From the NCBI GenBank assembly GCA_024236295.1, contig JACKKT010000003.1:196005-260004 (forward strand): 64,000 bases of DNA, in the 5' to 3' direction. Position 1 is the first letter of the stretch. The number at the start of each line of letters is the position of its first letter. This document shows positions 8,113 to 17,996 of the stretch, piece by piece. The stretch is from Kordiimonadaceae bacterium (lineage in GTDB: Bacteria > Pseudomonadota > Alphaproteobacteria > Sphingomonadales > Emcibacteraceae). A program made the position numbers and the translations under genes. The notes under the pieces were generated by a model. It ran no database searches and was not told where the DNA came from. It saw only the letters and a program-made list of their open reading frames with translations.

Positions 8113-9918
8113 ATGGCCCCTCAACTGCTGACATTAACAAATATGGCATTAAGATTTGGTCCTGAGCCGCTTTTTAACAATGCTGAATTTTCAATAGGGG
8201 AAACTGACAGAATTTCACTTGTTGGCAGGAATGGAGCGGGTAAATCCACGCTTATGAAAATTATTCATGGTACAATTGAGCCTGATAGTGGAGAGCGTTT
8301 CATACAACCGGGCTGTCATGTCACTTATCTTGAACAGGATCCTGATTTATCAGGATTTAAAACCGCTCATGATTATGTTGCATCCGGATTAGTTCAAAGC
8401 TCCGCCGAGGATCATTTTCAAGTAGACATCATGCTTGAAGAAATAGGTCTGAATGCAAATCTTGAAACAAAAAATATGTCCGGCGGCGAAAGACGACGCG
8501 TCGCTATTGCCCGCGCCCTTGTCAGTGAAACGGATATACTTTTGCTGGATGAGCCGACAAACCACCTTGATATTGCCACCATAGAATGGCTTGAGGACAG
8601 ATTAAAAAGCTGGCGTGGCGCCCTGGTTATCATCAGTCATGACCGCGCTTTTCTGAACGCTTTGACCAATACCACGTTCTGGCTTGATCGTGGTCGGGTA
8701 AGACGTCTTGATAAAGGGTTCTCCCATTTTGAAAAATGGTCTGAGCAAATTCTTGAACAGGAAGCAACCGAACGGGCAAAGCTGGATAAACTGATCGAAA
8801 AGGAAACCGAATGGTCGCACAAAGGCATTACAGCAAGACGAACCAGAAACATGGGCCGCATGAGGCAGTTATGGGAATTAAGAGAAAAAAGAGCGTTACA
8901 AATCGTCGTAACAGGTAGCGCAAAACTGGCGACAGGCAGCGATAAAACTTCCGGTAAAAAAGTTATTGAAGCCCACAAAGTAAGTGTTCATTATGGGGAT
9001 AAAATAATTTTAAAAGATTTTTCGGTCAAGATTCTTCGAGGTGACCGGGTTGGCATTATTGGCCCCAATGGTGCCGGCAAAACCACATTACTACGCATAC
9101 TTACCGGGCAACAAACATCCGACCAGGGTACCGTCAAACTTGGAACAAACCTTGATACAACTTTTCTTGATCAGAACCGCAGCCTGATAAAGGATACCAA
9201 TACAGTCTGGGAAACATTAAGTGATGGCAGTGATCATATTAATGTTCGCGGGCATTCAAAACATATCATTTCATACATAAAAGACTTTTTATTTGATGCA
9301 TCACAGGCCCATAGCCCTGTAAGTTCCCTGTCTGGTGGAGAGAAAAATCGCCTGCTTCTTGCAAAAACTCTGGCACAACCAGCAAATCTTCTGATCCTTG
9401 ATGAGCCAACAAATGACCTGGACATGGATACATTGGATCTGCTTCAGGATGTTTTATCTGATTATGATGGCACTTTGATTCTGGTCAGCCATGACCGCGA
9501 TTTTCTGGACAGGCTGGTCACATCGACCATTGCCATGGAAGGAAATGGAGATGTGCGTGAATATCCTGGCGGATATAGTGATTATGTACGTCAACGAAAA
9601 AACCGCACCGATGTTCTGATAGAGAACCCGCAAAAAAAAGAAAAAGCGGAAAAAAAACAAGTAAGACAGAATCAGGCAAAAGTTAAAAAATTAAGCTACA
9701 AACATCAGTACGCTCTTGAGAATTTGCCGAAAGAAATTGAAGACATAACAAAAAAAATAAAATTGCTGGAACAAAAACTATCGCAGCCTGATTTCTTTAA
9801 TAGAGATCCTGATGCCTTTAATCAGACTACAAAAGAACTGGAAAAGATGACATCATCCCTTAATGAAAAAGAGGATGAGTGGCTTGAGCTGGAAATGATG
9901 CGCGAGGAAATAAATTAG
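8113..9918 (+). CDS. ABC-F family ATPase, Uup-type
   Basis: A 601-residue cytosolic protein with two ABC ATPase domains and no membrane part. Domain 1 has Walker A GRNGAGKST, signature SGGERRR and Walker B LLLDEPTNHLD. Domain 2 has GPNGAGKTT, SGGEKNR and LILDEPTNDLD. A charged coiled coil fills the last 90 residues, which is the mark of Uup (branched DNA / ribosome-associated ABC-F). It is divergent from msrP and ends on a perfect palindrome. No strong ribosome site is seen before the ATG. Confidence 0.93.
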   Translation: MAPQLLTLTNMALRFGPEPLFNNAEFSIGETDRISLVGRNGAGKSTLMKIIHGTIEPDSGERFIQPGCHVTYLEQDPDLSGFKTAHDYVASGLVQSSAEDHFQVDIMLEEIGLNANLETKNMSGGERRRVAIARALVSETDILLLDEPTNHLDIATIEWLEDRLKSWRGALVIISHDRAFLNALTNTTFWLDRGRVRRLDKGFSHFEKWSEQILEQEATERAKLDKLIEKETEWSHKGITARRTRNMGRMRQLWELREKRALQIVVTGSAKLATGSDKTSGKKVIEAHKVSVHYGDKIILKDFSVKILRGDRVGIIGPNGAGKTTLLRILTGQQTSDQGTVKLGTNLDTTFLDQNRSLIKDTNTVWETLSDGSDHINVRGHSKHIISYIKDFLFDASQAHSPVSSLSGGEKNRLLLAKTLAQPANLLILDEPTNDLDMDTLDLLQDVLSDYDGTLILVSHDRDFLDRLVTSTIAMEGNGDVREYPGGYSDYVRQRKNRTDVLIENPQKKEKAEKKQVRQNQAKVKKLSYKHQYALENLPKEIEDITKKIKLLEQKLSQPDFFNRDPDAFNQTTKELEKMTSSLNEKEDEWLELEMMREEIN

Positions 9919-9932
9919 TTGCAATTGCAACT
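9917..9932 (+). terminator. Palindromic hairpin after the ABC-F gene
   Basis: A 16-base perfect palindrome (AGTTGCAATTGCAACT) overlaps the stop codon and is followed by TTTATTATTATC. It can fold as a 6-bp stem with an AATT loop plus a T-rich tail, so a simple rho-independent terminator is plausible; an operator for the next gene is the alternative. Confidence 0.45.
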
Positions 9933-9977
9933 TTTATTATTATCATAACAGTTTAAAATTTCGATCCGGAGGTGACC

Positions 9978-10694
9978 ATGTCTGAAACAGATGCAAAATA
10001 CCGTTCTTCCATACCACTTGATCATACTTATGTGGAGCTACCCATTCCGCATCGCTGGGAAATGAGTGATGAGGATATGATCCGGAAATCAGAAGAATTT
10101 TATGAGCTGATGAAGAAACGCCATACAGTCCGCAATTACTCAACTCGTCCGGTCCCCAGGATTATCATTGAAAATTGCATTAAGGCTGCCGGGCTTGCTC
10201 CAAGTGGTGCCAATCATCAGCCCTGGCATTTTGCAATTATTGAAAATCCGGATCATAAGCAAAAAATAAGGGAAGCTGCTGAAGAAGAAGAAAGAACCTT
10301 TTACGCTGGACGGGCCAGTGATGAATGGCTTGGCGCACTTGAGCCAATCGGCACTAATGACAGCAAACCGCACCTGACGACGGCGCCCTGGCTGATCGTT
10401 ATTTTTGCTCAAAGGACGAATATTGATCGAAATGGGCGTAAATATAAAAATTATTATGTCAACGAATCCGTTGGGATTGCCACCGGTTTCCTGATCACCG
10501 CCCTTCATCATGCCGGCTTAAGTACGCTGACCCATACGCCAAACCCGATGAAATTTTTAAATGATCTTTGTGATCGTCCGGCTTCTGAAAAACCAGAAAT
10601 GATTTTGGTCGTTGGTCATCCGGCAGAGGATGCAACAGTACCCGCACACGCCAAGTGGAAAAAGCCGCTTGATGAAATTATGACGACGTTTTAG
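9978..10694 (+). CDS. Nitroreductase-family flavoprotein
   Basis: About 238 residues of the FMN-dependent nitroreductase fold. The motifs KRHTVRNYSTRPVP (FMN phosphate binding) and APSGANHQPWHF are clear, and the overall pattern including an EEEERTFYAGRASDEW lid-like segment resembles iodotyrosine-deiodinase-like members. It probably reduces a small electron-poor aromatic with NAD(P)H; the substrate cannot be told. GGAGG at 9968-9972 stands five bases before the ATG at 9978, which decides the start over an in-frame GTG at 9972. It converges with the POT transporter gene, only three bases away. Confidence 0.88.
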   Translation: MSETDAKYRSSIPLDHTYVELPIPHRWEMSDEDMIRKSEEFYELMKKRHTVRNYSTRPVPRIIIENCIKAAGLAPSGANHQPWHFAIIENPDHKQKIREAAEEEERTFYAGRASDEWLGALEPIGTNDSKPHLTTAPWLIVIFAQRTNIDRNGRKYKNYYVNESVGIATGFLITALHHAGLSTLTHTPNPMKFLNDLCDRPASEKPEMILVVGHPAEDATVPAHAKWKKPLDEIMTTF

Positions 10695-10697
10695 TCC

Positions 10698-12245
10698 TTA
10701 GTGTATGCCATGCATTCCTTTTCTGAGCAAGGGTGTCAGGGCAAAAATGAAGAGCCCGACCCCAATGCTGACAACACCGATCGTTGAATAAACATATATG
10801 GTCGCCTCCATATCCAATAGCGCGCTTCTCTCTCCATGACCGCTAACGCCCATCAGTGAACTGATCCAGCCAGCCATATAATTTCCCACAGCCATAAATA
10901 AGAACCATGTTCCCATGACCATACCGACAATTTTTGGTACGCTCATTTTAGTGACCATTGAAAGACCGACAGGTATAATGAACAGTTCTGCCAGGGAGAG
11001 TGAAAAATAGATAAAAACCAGCCACAGAAAACTTTTTGAGTTACTGTTATCACCGCCAAGAGCTGCCGCAAAAATCATGTACCCCGCTCCAATTATTATC
11101 ATAGCCAATCCAAATTTTACCGGGGTGGAAGGTTCAAGTTTCCGTCTGGCCAATGCCAGCCACCCCCATGCCAAGACCGGAGCCAGCAGACAGACAAACA
11201 GCGTATTCATCGTTTGAACCTGAGACGCTTTTATTTGCAAGCCGAATATATTCTTGTCAAATTGCTGATCCGCCAGAAGGGTAAGGCTGGCCGCCTGCTG
11301 TTCAAACAAGGCATAAAAGACAGATTGAAAAATGATCAGACAGCACATGACCATCAGTCGTTCACGTTCAATTTTCGTACATTGCATGAACCCGTAAACG
11401 AGAATTATCCCAATCATAATAAAACCCGAAGCCCCAAGAAAAAAACCGACAAGCTGTTGGTATTGCATTAAAAACCAGCTGACAATAACAAGGGCAACCC
11501 CGCCAATATATATTGCTGTTTCCTTGTTAATGCCGGCAAAGGTAACTTCCTTTAACCGTTCAGGATTACTTGGCTCAGCGTGCCCATCCAATAATTTTTG
11601 ACCCCATAAGAACACCATCAGTCCGAAAAACATTCCTATACCAGCGATAGAGAAACCGTAATTCCAGCCATAGGTTTCCCCCACATAACCGACAATCAGC
11701 ATGGAAATCAAAGCACCCAGATTAAGACCCATATAGAATATGGTAAAGCCGCTGTCGCGCCTTGGATCTTTTGGACCGTAAAGAGCACCCACCACCGTCG
11801 TAATATTGGCTTTTAGAAAACCAACACCGGTTATAATAAGTGAAAGTGCAAAGAAAAAGACATCAATTGCAGCCTCGTCACGGATGACCGTATCGCCTGA
11901 AATATAGGCCGCCTTACCATGAAAGGCCATTAGTCCATGGCCAAAAACAAGGAGAATGGCACCGTATGTTACCGCCTTGCGGCTTCCAAGATAACGGTCA
12001 GACAGGTAGCCGCCTATAATGGGCATCATATAGACAAGCCCGACAAATGCTCCATAAATCATGCTGGCCTTTTCTGCTCCAAATAAATGATATTTGGTCA
12101 GATAAAGGATCAGAAGTGCCCGCATCCCATAATATGAAAACCGTTCCCACATTTCAGTCAGGAAGCATATATAAATTCCGACCGGGTGACCGAGAAATGT
12201 TTTCTTTTGCGACCCTTCATAAAGGTCCATATTCGTGTCTGCCAT
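10698..12245 (-). CDS. POT-family proton-coupled peptide transporter (copy 1)
   Basis: A 515-residue MFS protein of the POT/PTR2 family that imports di- and tripeptides with protons. The family signature EMWERFSYYGMR (ExxER proton-coupling motif) lies in the first helix, followed by GGYLSDRYLGSRK and NLGALIS. About 14 hydrophobic segments are spread over the length. It lies 14 bases downstream of a paralogue of identical length and very similar sequence, so the pair arose by tandem duplication. The two are most different in the loop around residues 225-290, which may reflect different peptide choice. Confidence 0.93.
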   Translation of the reverse strand: MADTNMDLYEGSQKKTFLGHPVGIYICFLTEMWERFSYYGMRALLILYLTKYHLFGAEKASMIYGAFVGLVYMMPIIGGYLSDRYLGSRKAVTYGAILLVFGHGLMAFHGKAAYISGDTVIRDEAAIDVFFFALSLIITGVGFLKANITTVVGALYGPKDPRRDSGFTIFYMGLNLGALISMLIVGYVGETYGWNYGFSIAGIGMFFGLMVFLWGQKLLDGHAEPSNPERLKEVTFAGINKETAIYIGGVALVIVSWFLMQYQQLVGFFLGASGFIMIGIILVYGFMQCTKIERERLMVMCCLIIFQSVFYALFEQQAASLTLLADQQFDKNIFGLQIKASQVQTMNTLFVCLLAPVLAWGWLALARRKLEPSTPVKFGLAMIIIGAGYMIFAAALGGDNSNSKSFLWLVFIYFSLSLAELFIIPVGLSMVTKMSVPKIVGMVMGTWFLFMAVGNYMAGWISSLMGVSGHGERSALLDMEATIYVYSTIGVVSIGVGLFIFALTPLLRKGMHGIH

Positions 12246-12259
12246 ATTGATTTAAACCC

Positions 12260-13807
12260 TTAATGAACGCCGTGCATCCACTTTCTGAGAAGCGGGGTTA
12301 GAAGAAGAATAAAAATCCCCACTCCGGCACTTACGTAGCCAATTACATAGTAAACATCCATTGTCGACGTCATATCCAGAGTGCCACTGGCAGCGCCAAC
12401 CTCGTCACTACCCATGAGTGAGCTGATCCAACCCGCAACATTATTGCCAAGTGCCGTGAATAAAAACCAGGTTCCCATCATCATGCCAACTATTTTGGGT
12501 ACGCTTAATTTTGTCACCATGGAAAGCCCAACCGGGCTCAGAAACAATTCTGCCAATGTGAGCATGAAATAGATAAAGATAAGCCATAGGAAACTTTTTG
12601 ATGTACTGTCATCTAGTCCCATCCCCCAAGCAAAAATTACATATCCAGCCCCAATGATCAGTAATGAATAGCCAAATTTTGCCGGTGTCGAGGGTTCAAC
12701 ATTTTTCTTTGCCAGCGCAAGCCAGGCCCAGGCCATTACAGGTGCGAAAAGAATGATAAACAAAGCATTCATGGTTTGCACCTGAGAGGCCAGAATATTC
12801 ATTCCCAGAAATGACAGATTAAACTGCTGATCCGCCAGAAGAGTAAGGCTGGCTGCCTGCTGTTCAAACAATGCCCAGAATACAGATTGAATGGCTATCA
12901 GAAAAATCGCCACCCATAGGCGTTCTCTGTCAATTTTTTCGCATTTGGTGACCGAATAAAAAAGGACCAGACCAATCATAATAATTCCGGTGACACCAAC
13001 CAATTGAACCACCATCTCGTCATATTGCATCATGATCCAGCTGAGCGCGACAAGAAATAAACCAAAAATATATATGGTATTTTCCTTGCTTATCCCTATT
13101 GGTGATTTTTCTTTCAAAGTTTCCGGCACTGGCGGTTCTGCCCGCCCATCAAGAAATCTTTGTCCCCAAAGAAATACCAAAAGCCCAAAAAACATGCCTA
13201 TTCCGGCGATTGAGAAACCATAGTTCCATCCGTAAGTTTCACCCACATAACCGACAATGATTGTAGAAATAAATGAGCCCAAATTTATACCCATATAAAA
13301 AATGGAAAAACCACCGTCCCTGCGTGGATCATTTGGTCCGTAAAGTGCCCCGACAACTGTAGAAATATTGGCCTTTAAAAAACCGACCCCGCCAATAATT
13401 AGGGAAAGCGCAAGAAAAAATATATTTATGGCTGTTTTATCTCGCATAACCGCATCCCCAGCCATATATGCGGCCTGTCCATGAAACGCCATTAGCCCAT
13501 GACCCAGCACCAGTAAAATTGCACCATATGTCACTGCCTTGCGGCTGCCAAGATAACGGTCTGCCATATAACCGCCAATAATAGGCATCATATAGACAAG
13601 CCCGGCATAGGCTCCATAGATCATACTGGCATCTTCAACATCAAAAAGATGGTATTTGGTCAGGTATAAAATCAGGATTGTTCTCATCCCGTAATAGGAG
13701 AAACGCTCCCACATTTCAGTAAGGAAACATATGGATAAACCGATCGGGTGACCCATAAAATTACGGCTTTGTGAACCGGCAAACATATCTTCAGTGTTTT
13801 GAGACAT
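12260..13807 (-). CDS. POT-family proton-coupled peptide transporter (copy 2)
   Basis: The promoter-proximal member of the tandem pair, also 515 residues. It carries the same ExxER motif (EMWERFSYYGMR), GGYMADRYLGSRK, and the FLKANISTVVGALYG block, and ends in the same KWMHGVH-type tail as its neighbour (KGMHGIH). It should import short peptides at the inner membrane. The gene stands back to back with the M14 carboxypeptidase gene, 123 bases away, and the two may share a control region, which would tie peptide uptake with peptide trimming. Confidence 0.93.
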   Translation of the reverse strand: MSQNTEDMFAGSQSRNFMGHPIGLSICFLTEMWERFSYYGMRTILILYLTKYHLFDVEDASMIYGAYAGLVYMMPIIGGYMADRYLGSRKAVTYGAILLVLGHGLMAFHGQAAYMAGDAVMRDKTAINIFFLALSLIIGGVGFLKANISTVVGALYGPNDPRRDGGFSIFYMGINLGSFISTIIVGYVGETYGWNYGFSIAGIGMFFGLLVFLWGQRFLDGRAEPPVPETLKEKSPIGISKENTIYIFGLFLVALSWIMMQYDEMVVQLVGVTGIIMIGLVLFYSVTKCEKIDRERLWVAIFLIAIQSVFWALFEQQAASLTLLADQQFNLSFLGMNILASQVQTMNALFIILFAPVMAWAWLALAKKNVEPSTPAKFGYSLLIIGAGYVIFAWGMGLDDSTSKSFLWLIFIYFMLTLAELFLSPVGLSMVTKLSVPKIVGMMMGTWFLFTALGNNVAGWISSLMGSDEVGAASGTLDMTSTMDVYYVIGYVSAGVGIFILLLTPLLRKWMHGVH

Positions 13808-13930
13808 CCCTATTCCCTATATTAATTTTTGTTGCTGGCTACTTTGCCAGAAGAAAAATGAAAAGTCACGTTTACGTTTCCAACAATAAAGATTATAAAT
13901 TATCCCATACATTAACCAAGAGAGACCATA

Positions 13931-15055
13931 ATGAAAATCAGCAGTAATTTTGACAGCGGTAATATCAATGTAATTGATGCGTCTTCGCCGGGAAATATTC
14001 GTCTGTCAATCAATAAAGATAACAATTCCCATTTTTATCAGTGGTTTCATTTCAGGCTGACAGGGGCCAAAGGGCAGCTTTGTGCCTTACATATCGAAAA
14101 TGCCGCAGATGCCGCTTATCCTCTTGGCTGGGAAAATTATCAGGCCGTTGCCTCCTATGATCATGAAACCTGGTTTCGGGTAAGCACTGTCTATAAAAAC
14201 GGGGTTCTTACCATTCAGCATGTACCGGAAACTGACAGTGTTTATTACGCTTATTTCGCCCCCTATAGTTACGACCGACATCAGGCACTGGTTTCAAGCG
14301 CCGCTTCCCATGAGCGGGTTCGATTAGACGTCATCGGGGAAAGTTGTGATGGTCGGGATCTTGATCTTCTAACCATTGGGGAAGAGGATGAAGATAAGAA
14401 AAAAATATGGATCTTTGCCCGCCAGCACCCGGGCGAAAGTATGGCTGAATGGCTGGTGGAAGGGGTCTTGGAGCGCCTGCTTGATGATGACGATGCCCTA
14501 AGCCGTGGGCTTCTTGAAAAATGTGTGTTTTATGTGATGCCAAATGTCAACCCTGACGGTAGTATACGCGGCCATTTAAGATGCAATGCGAAGGGGCAGA
14601 ATCTAAACCGGGACTGGGCGGACCCTGATCCGGAATTAAGCCCGGAAATTTATTATCTCCGGGCCAAAATGGATGAAAAAGGTCTTGATTTCTCACTAGA
14701 CTGTCATGGGGATGAAGCCCTTCCCTATAATTTCATCGCCTGTTTTGAAGGAGTGCCTGAGCTAAACCAGTTTAACCTTGATACTGCCTATCTGTTCGGC
14801 AGGGAACTTGAAAAGGTTAACCCGGATTTTCAGAATGAAAAAGGCTATGAGAAAAATGAACCGGGCAAGGGTAATCTCGGTATGAGTACCAACCAGATTG
14901 CCCACCGCTTTGATGCCGTCGCCATGACACTGGAAATGCCCTTTAAAGATACAATTGACAGTCCCAATCCGGAAACCGGCTGGTCACCTGAGCGCAGCAG
15001 AAAACTTGGGTATAGCACGCTTGATGCCTTATCAGCTGTTTTGGAAAGACTTTAG
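13931..15055 (+). CDS. M14 zinc carboxypeptidase, cytosolic (CCP/AGBL-like)
   Basis: A 374-residue metallocarboxypeptidase without a signal peptide. Residues 1-130 are the beta-rich N-terminal domain typical of cytosolic carboxypeptidases. Zinc ligands are visible as HPGE (His166, Glu169) and His259 in CHGDE, and the general base as Glu335 in LEMPF. This layout matches the M14D subfamily, whose animal members remove C-terminal glutamates; bacterial members are found in many proteobacteria with unknown substrates. It faces the POT transporter pair across a short divergent promoter, so trimming of imported peptides is a reasonable guess. Confidence 0.88.
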   Translation: MKISSNFDSGNINVIDASSPGNIRLSINKDNNSHFYQWFHFRLTGAKGQLCALHIENAADAAYPLGWENYQAVASYDHETWFRVSTVYKNGVLTIQHVPETDSVYYAYFAPYSYDRHQALVSSAASHERVRLDVIGESCDGRDLDLLTIGEEDEDKKKIWIFARQHPGESMAEWLVEGVLERLLDDDDALSRGLLEKCVFYVMPNVNPDGSIRGHLRCNAKGQNLNRDWADPDPELSPEIYYLRAKMDEKGLDFSLDCHGDEALPYNFIACFEGVPELNQFNLDTAYLFGRELEKVNPDFQNEKGYEKNEPGKGNLGMSTNQIAHRFDAVAMTLEMPFKDTIDSPNPETGWSPERSRKLGYSTLDALSAVLERL

Positions 15056-15124
15056 ATATTAATATGGAACATTAACCCTTTTGCATAAACTGGTATATTT
15101 ATTTTTAGCCTGAAAAATACAGAG

Positions 15125-15691
15125 TTAGTCTGTTACAAGTTTCCCGTCTTCAATCCGATATTTTATCTTTGGAAACTTTTCAAGCTGATCCATAATTCCG
15201 TTAATCACTTCTAGAATTGCTTTTTTAGTTCCTTTTTTTACTGCTGGCATTAGCTCATAGTTTAGAAAGGCTGATGCTGCAGAATATCCAGGATCTAATC
15301 CAAATGATAGTGTAACAGCTGTTCCTCGATTTACCATAATTGCTATAAATTTGAGAAAATCGTCATTTGAAAAAGCTTTGTTTTTATCCAGTATTTTGAT
15401 GACAATTCCTTCTTTAGTATGAAAATCATCCGGCACCCCATTTAAAGAAATGTCGATCAATGCTCCCAGCTTGTCGGGACGCCAATCATCTTTAATTACG
15501 TCACTAAATCTCCAGGCGCAGTACCAACCTGCACAAGTAGCCGGCCTAGTTTGATAAATACTGCATCCACCCTTCTTTAATAAATGCTCACAATCGACAT
15601 TTGGCAATTTGACAAAGTCAGGCTGGTTAATCGGAATATGGTGGCAACATATGGTACAGCTGCCACATTCTCTGTTTGGCACTAGTTTCAT
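15125..15691 (-). CDS. YkgJ-type cysteine-cluster protein
   Basis: A 188-residue cytosolic protein. The first 65 residues hold the cysteine cluster CGSCTICC, then CEHL, CSIY and CAGWYCAW, the pattern of the YkgJ family proposed to bind zinc or an iron-sulfur centre. The remainder is not recognised. A TTG two codons upstream is the alternative start; neither has a good ribosome site. It stands alone, convergent with the M14 carboxypeptidase gene. Function unknown. Confidence 0.75.
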   Translation of the reverse strand: MKLVPNRECGSCTICCHHIPINQPDFVKLPNVDCEHLLKKGGCSIYQTRPATCAGWYCAWRFSDVIKDDWRPDKLGALIDISLNGVPDDFHTKEGIVIKILDKNKAFSNDDFLKFIAIMVNRGTAVTLSFGLDPGYSAASAFLNYELMPAVKKGTKKAILEVINGIMDQLEKFPKIKYRIEDGKLVTD

Positions 15692-15968
15692 GGCCAAGTG
15701 AGACTAATTTAATCTGTTTGATCTTTCAAGAATATAATTATACATGCCTTTGATGTAAAAATAAGCCTCGAACTGGCTAACTTTTAGTCAGAATAGCCGC
15801 AATGAATTTTAATATTAAATCTCTTAAAGAAAAAATATGGTTATTTTCTGATAATTGTTTCATATAATGTTTTGATTATATTTCCCATTTTGTTATTTAT
15901 CGACTAGAATCAACAAATAACAATATTTAATAACGGCAAATTAATGCCGGATTTAGGAGTTAATAACT

Positions 15969-16421
15969 ATGAATAACCGCATCTACAAAGTTTTCCTCCA
16001 ACTTCTTATCCTGACTGGAACAGCTTTAATGCTGGCGTCCTGTAACGGGAACGAAGACAGTTTTCCTCAGGTGGCGAGCCCGCCTCCTTTCGATTATGCA
16101 AATGGGGAAGAGTTGCGTTCTGGTATGCATCAGCTTGCCTTTGCTCTTTTGAGACTTGATGCAGATCTTTCAAGTGAAGACGATGAAAACCCATCTTATC
16201 AGCAATCTGTTGTCGATAATCTTGATAAAATTGAACGCATTGTTGAAGGTATTCAAAATCGAGATCTTAATTCCAAGCACCCGTTTCTTGTAGAAAATAT
16301 GGATAAGTTTAAAGCAGACGTAAGCCGTGCGAAATGGAATGCGCAAAGAAAAACCCCCAATTATTATATGGCAGGCCGAATTTCCGGTGCATGCGTAAGC
16401 TGTCACCAGGAAAATTCATAA
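15969..16421 (+). CDS. Cytochrome c' -like lipoprotein
   Basis: A 150-residue exported protein. A lipobox (LMLASC) places the lipidated Cys at residue 25, so it is membrane-anchored outside the cytoplasm. The haem motif CVSCH stands eight residues from the C-terminus, and the preceding 100 residues are helical with regularly spaced hydrophobics, as in four-helix cytochrome c' folds. An AGGAG ribosome site precedes the ATG. It ends at a strong terminator, so it is monocistronic on this side. Redox partner unknown. Confidence 0.75.
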   Translation: MNNRIYKVFLQLLILTGTALMLASCNGNEDSFPQVASPPPFDYANGEELRSGMHQLAFALLRLDADLSSEDDENPSYQQSVVDNLDKIERIVEGIQNRDLNSKHPFLVENMDKFKADVSRAKWNAQRKTPNYYMAGRISGACVSCHQENS

Positions 16422-16447
16422 GACTGAATAATTTAATTGCTAATTAT

Positions 16448-16482
16448 AAAAAAGCCTCGCTTTTTATGTGAGGCTTTTTTTT
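16448..16482 (+). terminator. Rho-independent terminator
   Basis: AAAAAAGCCTC (16448-16458) pairs perfectly with GAGGCTTTTTT (16470-16480) around an 11-base loop and runs into further Ts. It ends the cytochrome gene and, being symmetrical, can also serve the convergent hydrolase gene. Confidence 0.88.
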
Positions 16483-16507
16483 ATGACTTTTAAAGCTAAA
16501 ATTCTTT

Positions 16508-17407
16508 TTAGCTTTTTAAATTATCTGCAAAGAATTTGAGAGTGCGATCCCAGGAAAGATTTGCGGCTTTTTCATCATAACGACCTGTACTGTCATTATG
16601 AAAACCATGGTTAACACCTTCATAGACATATTTTTCGTATTTAACACCATTTGCTTTTAATACTTCTTCATATGGTGCCCAGCTTGAGTTAACACGTTCA
16701 TCAAGTCCTGCCAGATGTCCCATAAGCGGCCCTTTAACATTGCCGACAATATCATTACGCGGCGGTGTACCGTAATAAGGAACCGCTGCGTTAACATCAT
16801 TTGGTAAACTTGCTGCAAGAAAATTGCTGATATATCCGCCAAAACAGAACCCAACGACGCCGAGTTTTCCGCTTGACAGGGCATGAGATTTCAAAAAGCG
16901 GGCAGCAGCAATAAAGTCAGCCTCTATCTTTGAACGATCCAGACTGCTTTGCATGGCACGCCCCTCGTCATCATTTCCGGGATATCCGCCGAGTGTGTAA
17001 AGAGCATCAGGTGCAAAAGCAAGATAACCAGCTTTAGCAAGACGTCGTGCAACATCCTTTACATAAGGGTTAAGCCCTCTATTTTCATGCACTACCAGCA
17101 CTGCCGGTGCCTTTTGCCCTTCTGTGAGGCTACTAGGCTGCACGAGATAACCGCGCCCTTCCCCATATCCATCAGGAGACGGAAATGTTGCATAAGTTGC
17201 CTTAATCGCTTCATCATTAAATGAAACCTGTTCCGCCTGGGCATAATCAGGCATTAATGCTCCTGTAAGCATCGCCATCGTAACGCCGCCAACCGCCAAA
17301 GTCGCCAGCCGGTCCATAAATTCACGGCGGTCCATCATGCCATGGGCATAGGCATCATACCAGTCAAAGGCTTCTTCAGGAATTTTGAATTTTGAATTAT
17401 TTTGCAT
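16508..17407 (-). CDS. Dienelactone-hydrolase-family protein, exported
   Basis: A 299-residue alpha/beta hydrolase. The catalytic Cys is in GVVGFCFGGY, the Asp region in HLAGLDERV, and the His in GVNHGFHND, in the order expected for dienelactone hydrolases. The N-terminus has DRREFMDRLATLAVGG, a Tat-like signal ending DYAQA, so export is likely. AAGGA stands 8 bases before the ATG. The natural substrate is unknown, since exported members are broad esterases. The gene faces the damaged region and is the last intact gene on its left side. Confidence 0.85.
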   Translation of the reverse strand: MQNNSKFKIPEEAFDWYDAYAHGMMDRREFMDRLATLAVGGVTMAMLTGALMPDYAQAEQVSFNDEAIKATYATFPSPDGYGEGRGYLVQPSSLTEGQKAPAVLVVHENRGLNPYVKDVARRLAKAGYLAFAPDALYTLGGYPGNDDEGRAMQSSLDRSKIEADFIAAARFLKSHALSSGKLGVVGFCFGGYISNFLAASLPNDVNAAVPYYGTPPRNDIVGNVKGPLMGHLAGLDERVNSSWAPYEEVLKANGVKYEKYVYEGVNHGFHNDSTGRYDEKAANLSWDRTLKFFADNLKS

Positions 17408-17457
17408 GTCCGTCCTTTCATCCGATTACCATATCTCATAAAGTCTCGACCTTTATG

Positions 17458-17511
17458 ATGATCATGAACCGCTCCCTATTTAATTACCTGATCTATCGGC
17501 TTCATGATCAT
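17458..17511. repeat. Inverted repeat upstream of the hydrolase gene
   Basis: ATGATCATGAA at 17458-17468 is the exact reverse complement of TTCATGATCAT at 17501-17511, with 32 bases between. Each arm also contains the self-complementary core ATGATCAT. This may be a pair of operator sites for the minus-strand hydrolase gene starting 51 bases away, or a transcript hairpin. Confidence 0.6.
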
Positions 17512-17996
17512 TCGCAACCCCACCAAAAGGAAGAGTACCTGAAATACAAAAAATTGCAATTCTAACATGATATAATCGGATGATTCAGATGATTTTTATA
17601 TATTAAGAATATTGATGCTTTGACATTACCTTTGTGCAGAGCATCCAATAGCAAGCCCAAAACGCCACCCCGAACCAATATTATTTTAAAGAACATAAAG
17701 AACATATAGTTAATTTTTTAATTATAGAATCTAATTCCTGACCATTTAATTTGTCTATTTTAATAGGCTAAATTTGCCCTCAGAATATCAAATTATTTAG
17801 TTTTTAAATGGCGCTTGATTTAAAAAATAATCAGTGCTATTGTATCGCCGCCTGCACCAGCGATTCTCTCCTCAGAGACATTGTTATGGTACAAGTTAAC
17901 CTATTGTTTTTAAGATTACTTTCACAAAAATTCTTTGTCGCTTTTGGCTCTGCGTCAGTGAGCTATGGAGTGCCATATTATAACGTACGCCTAATT

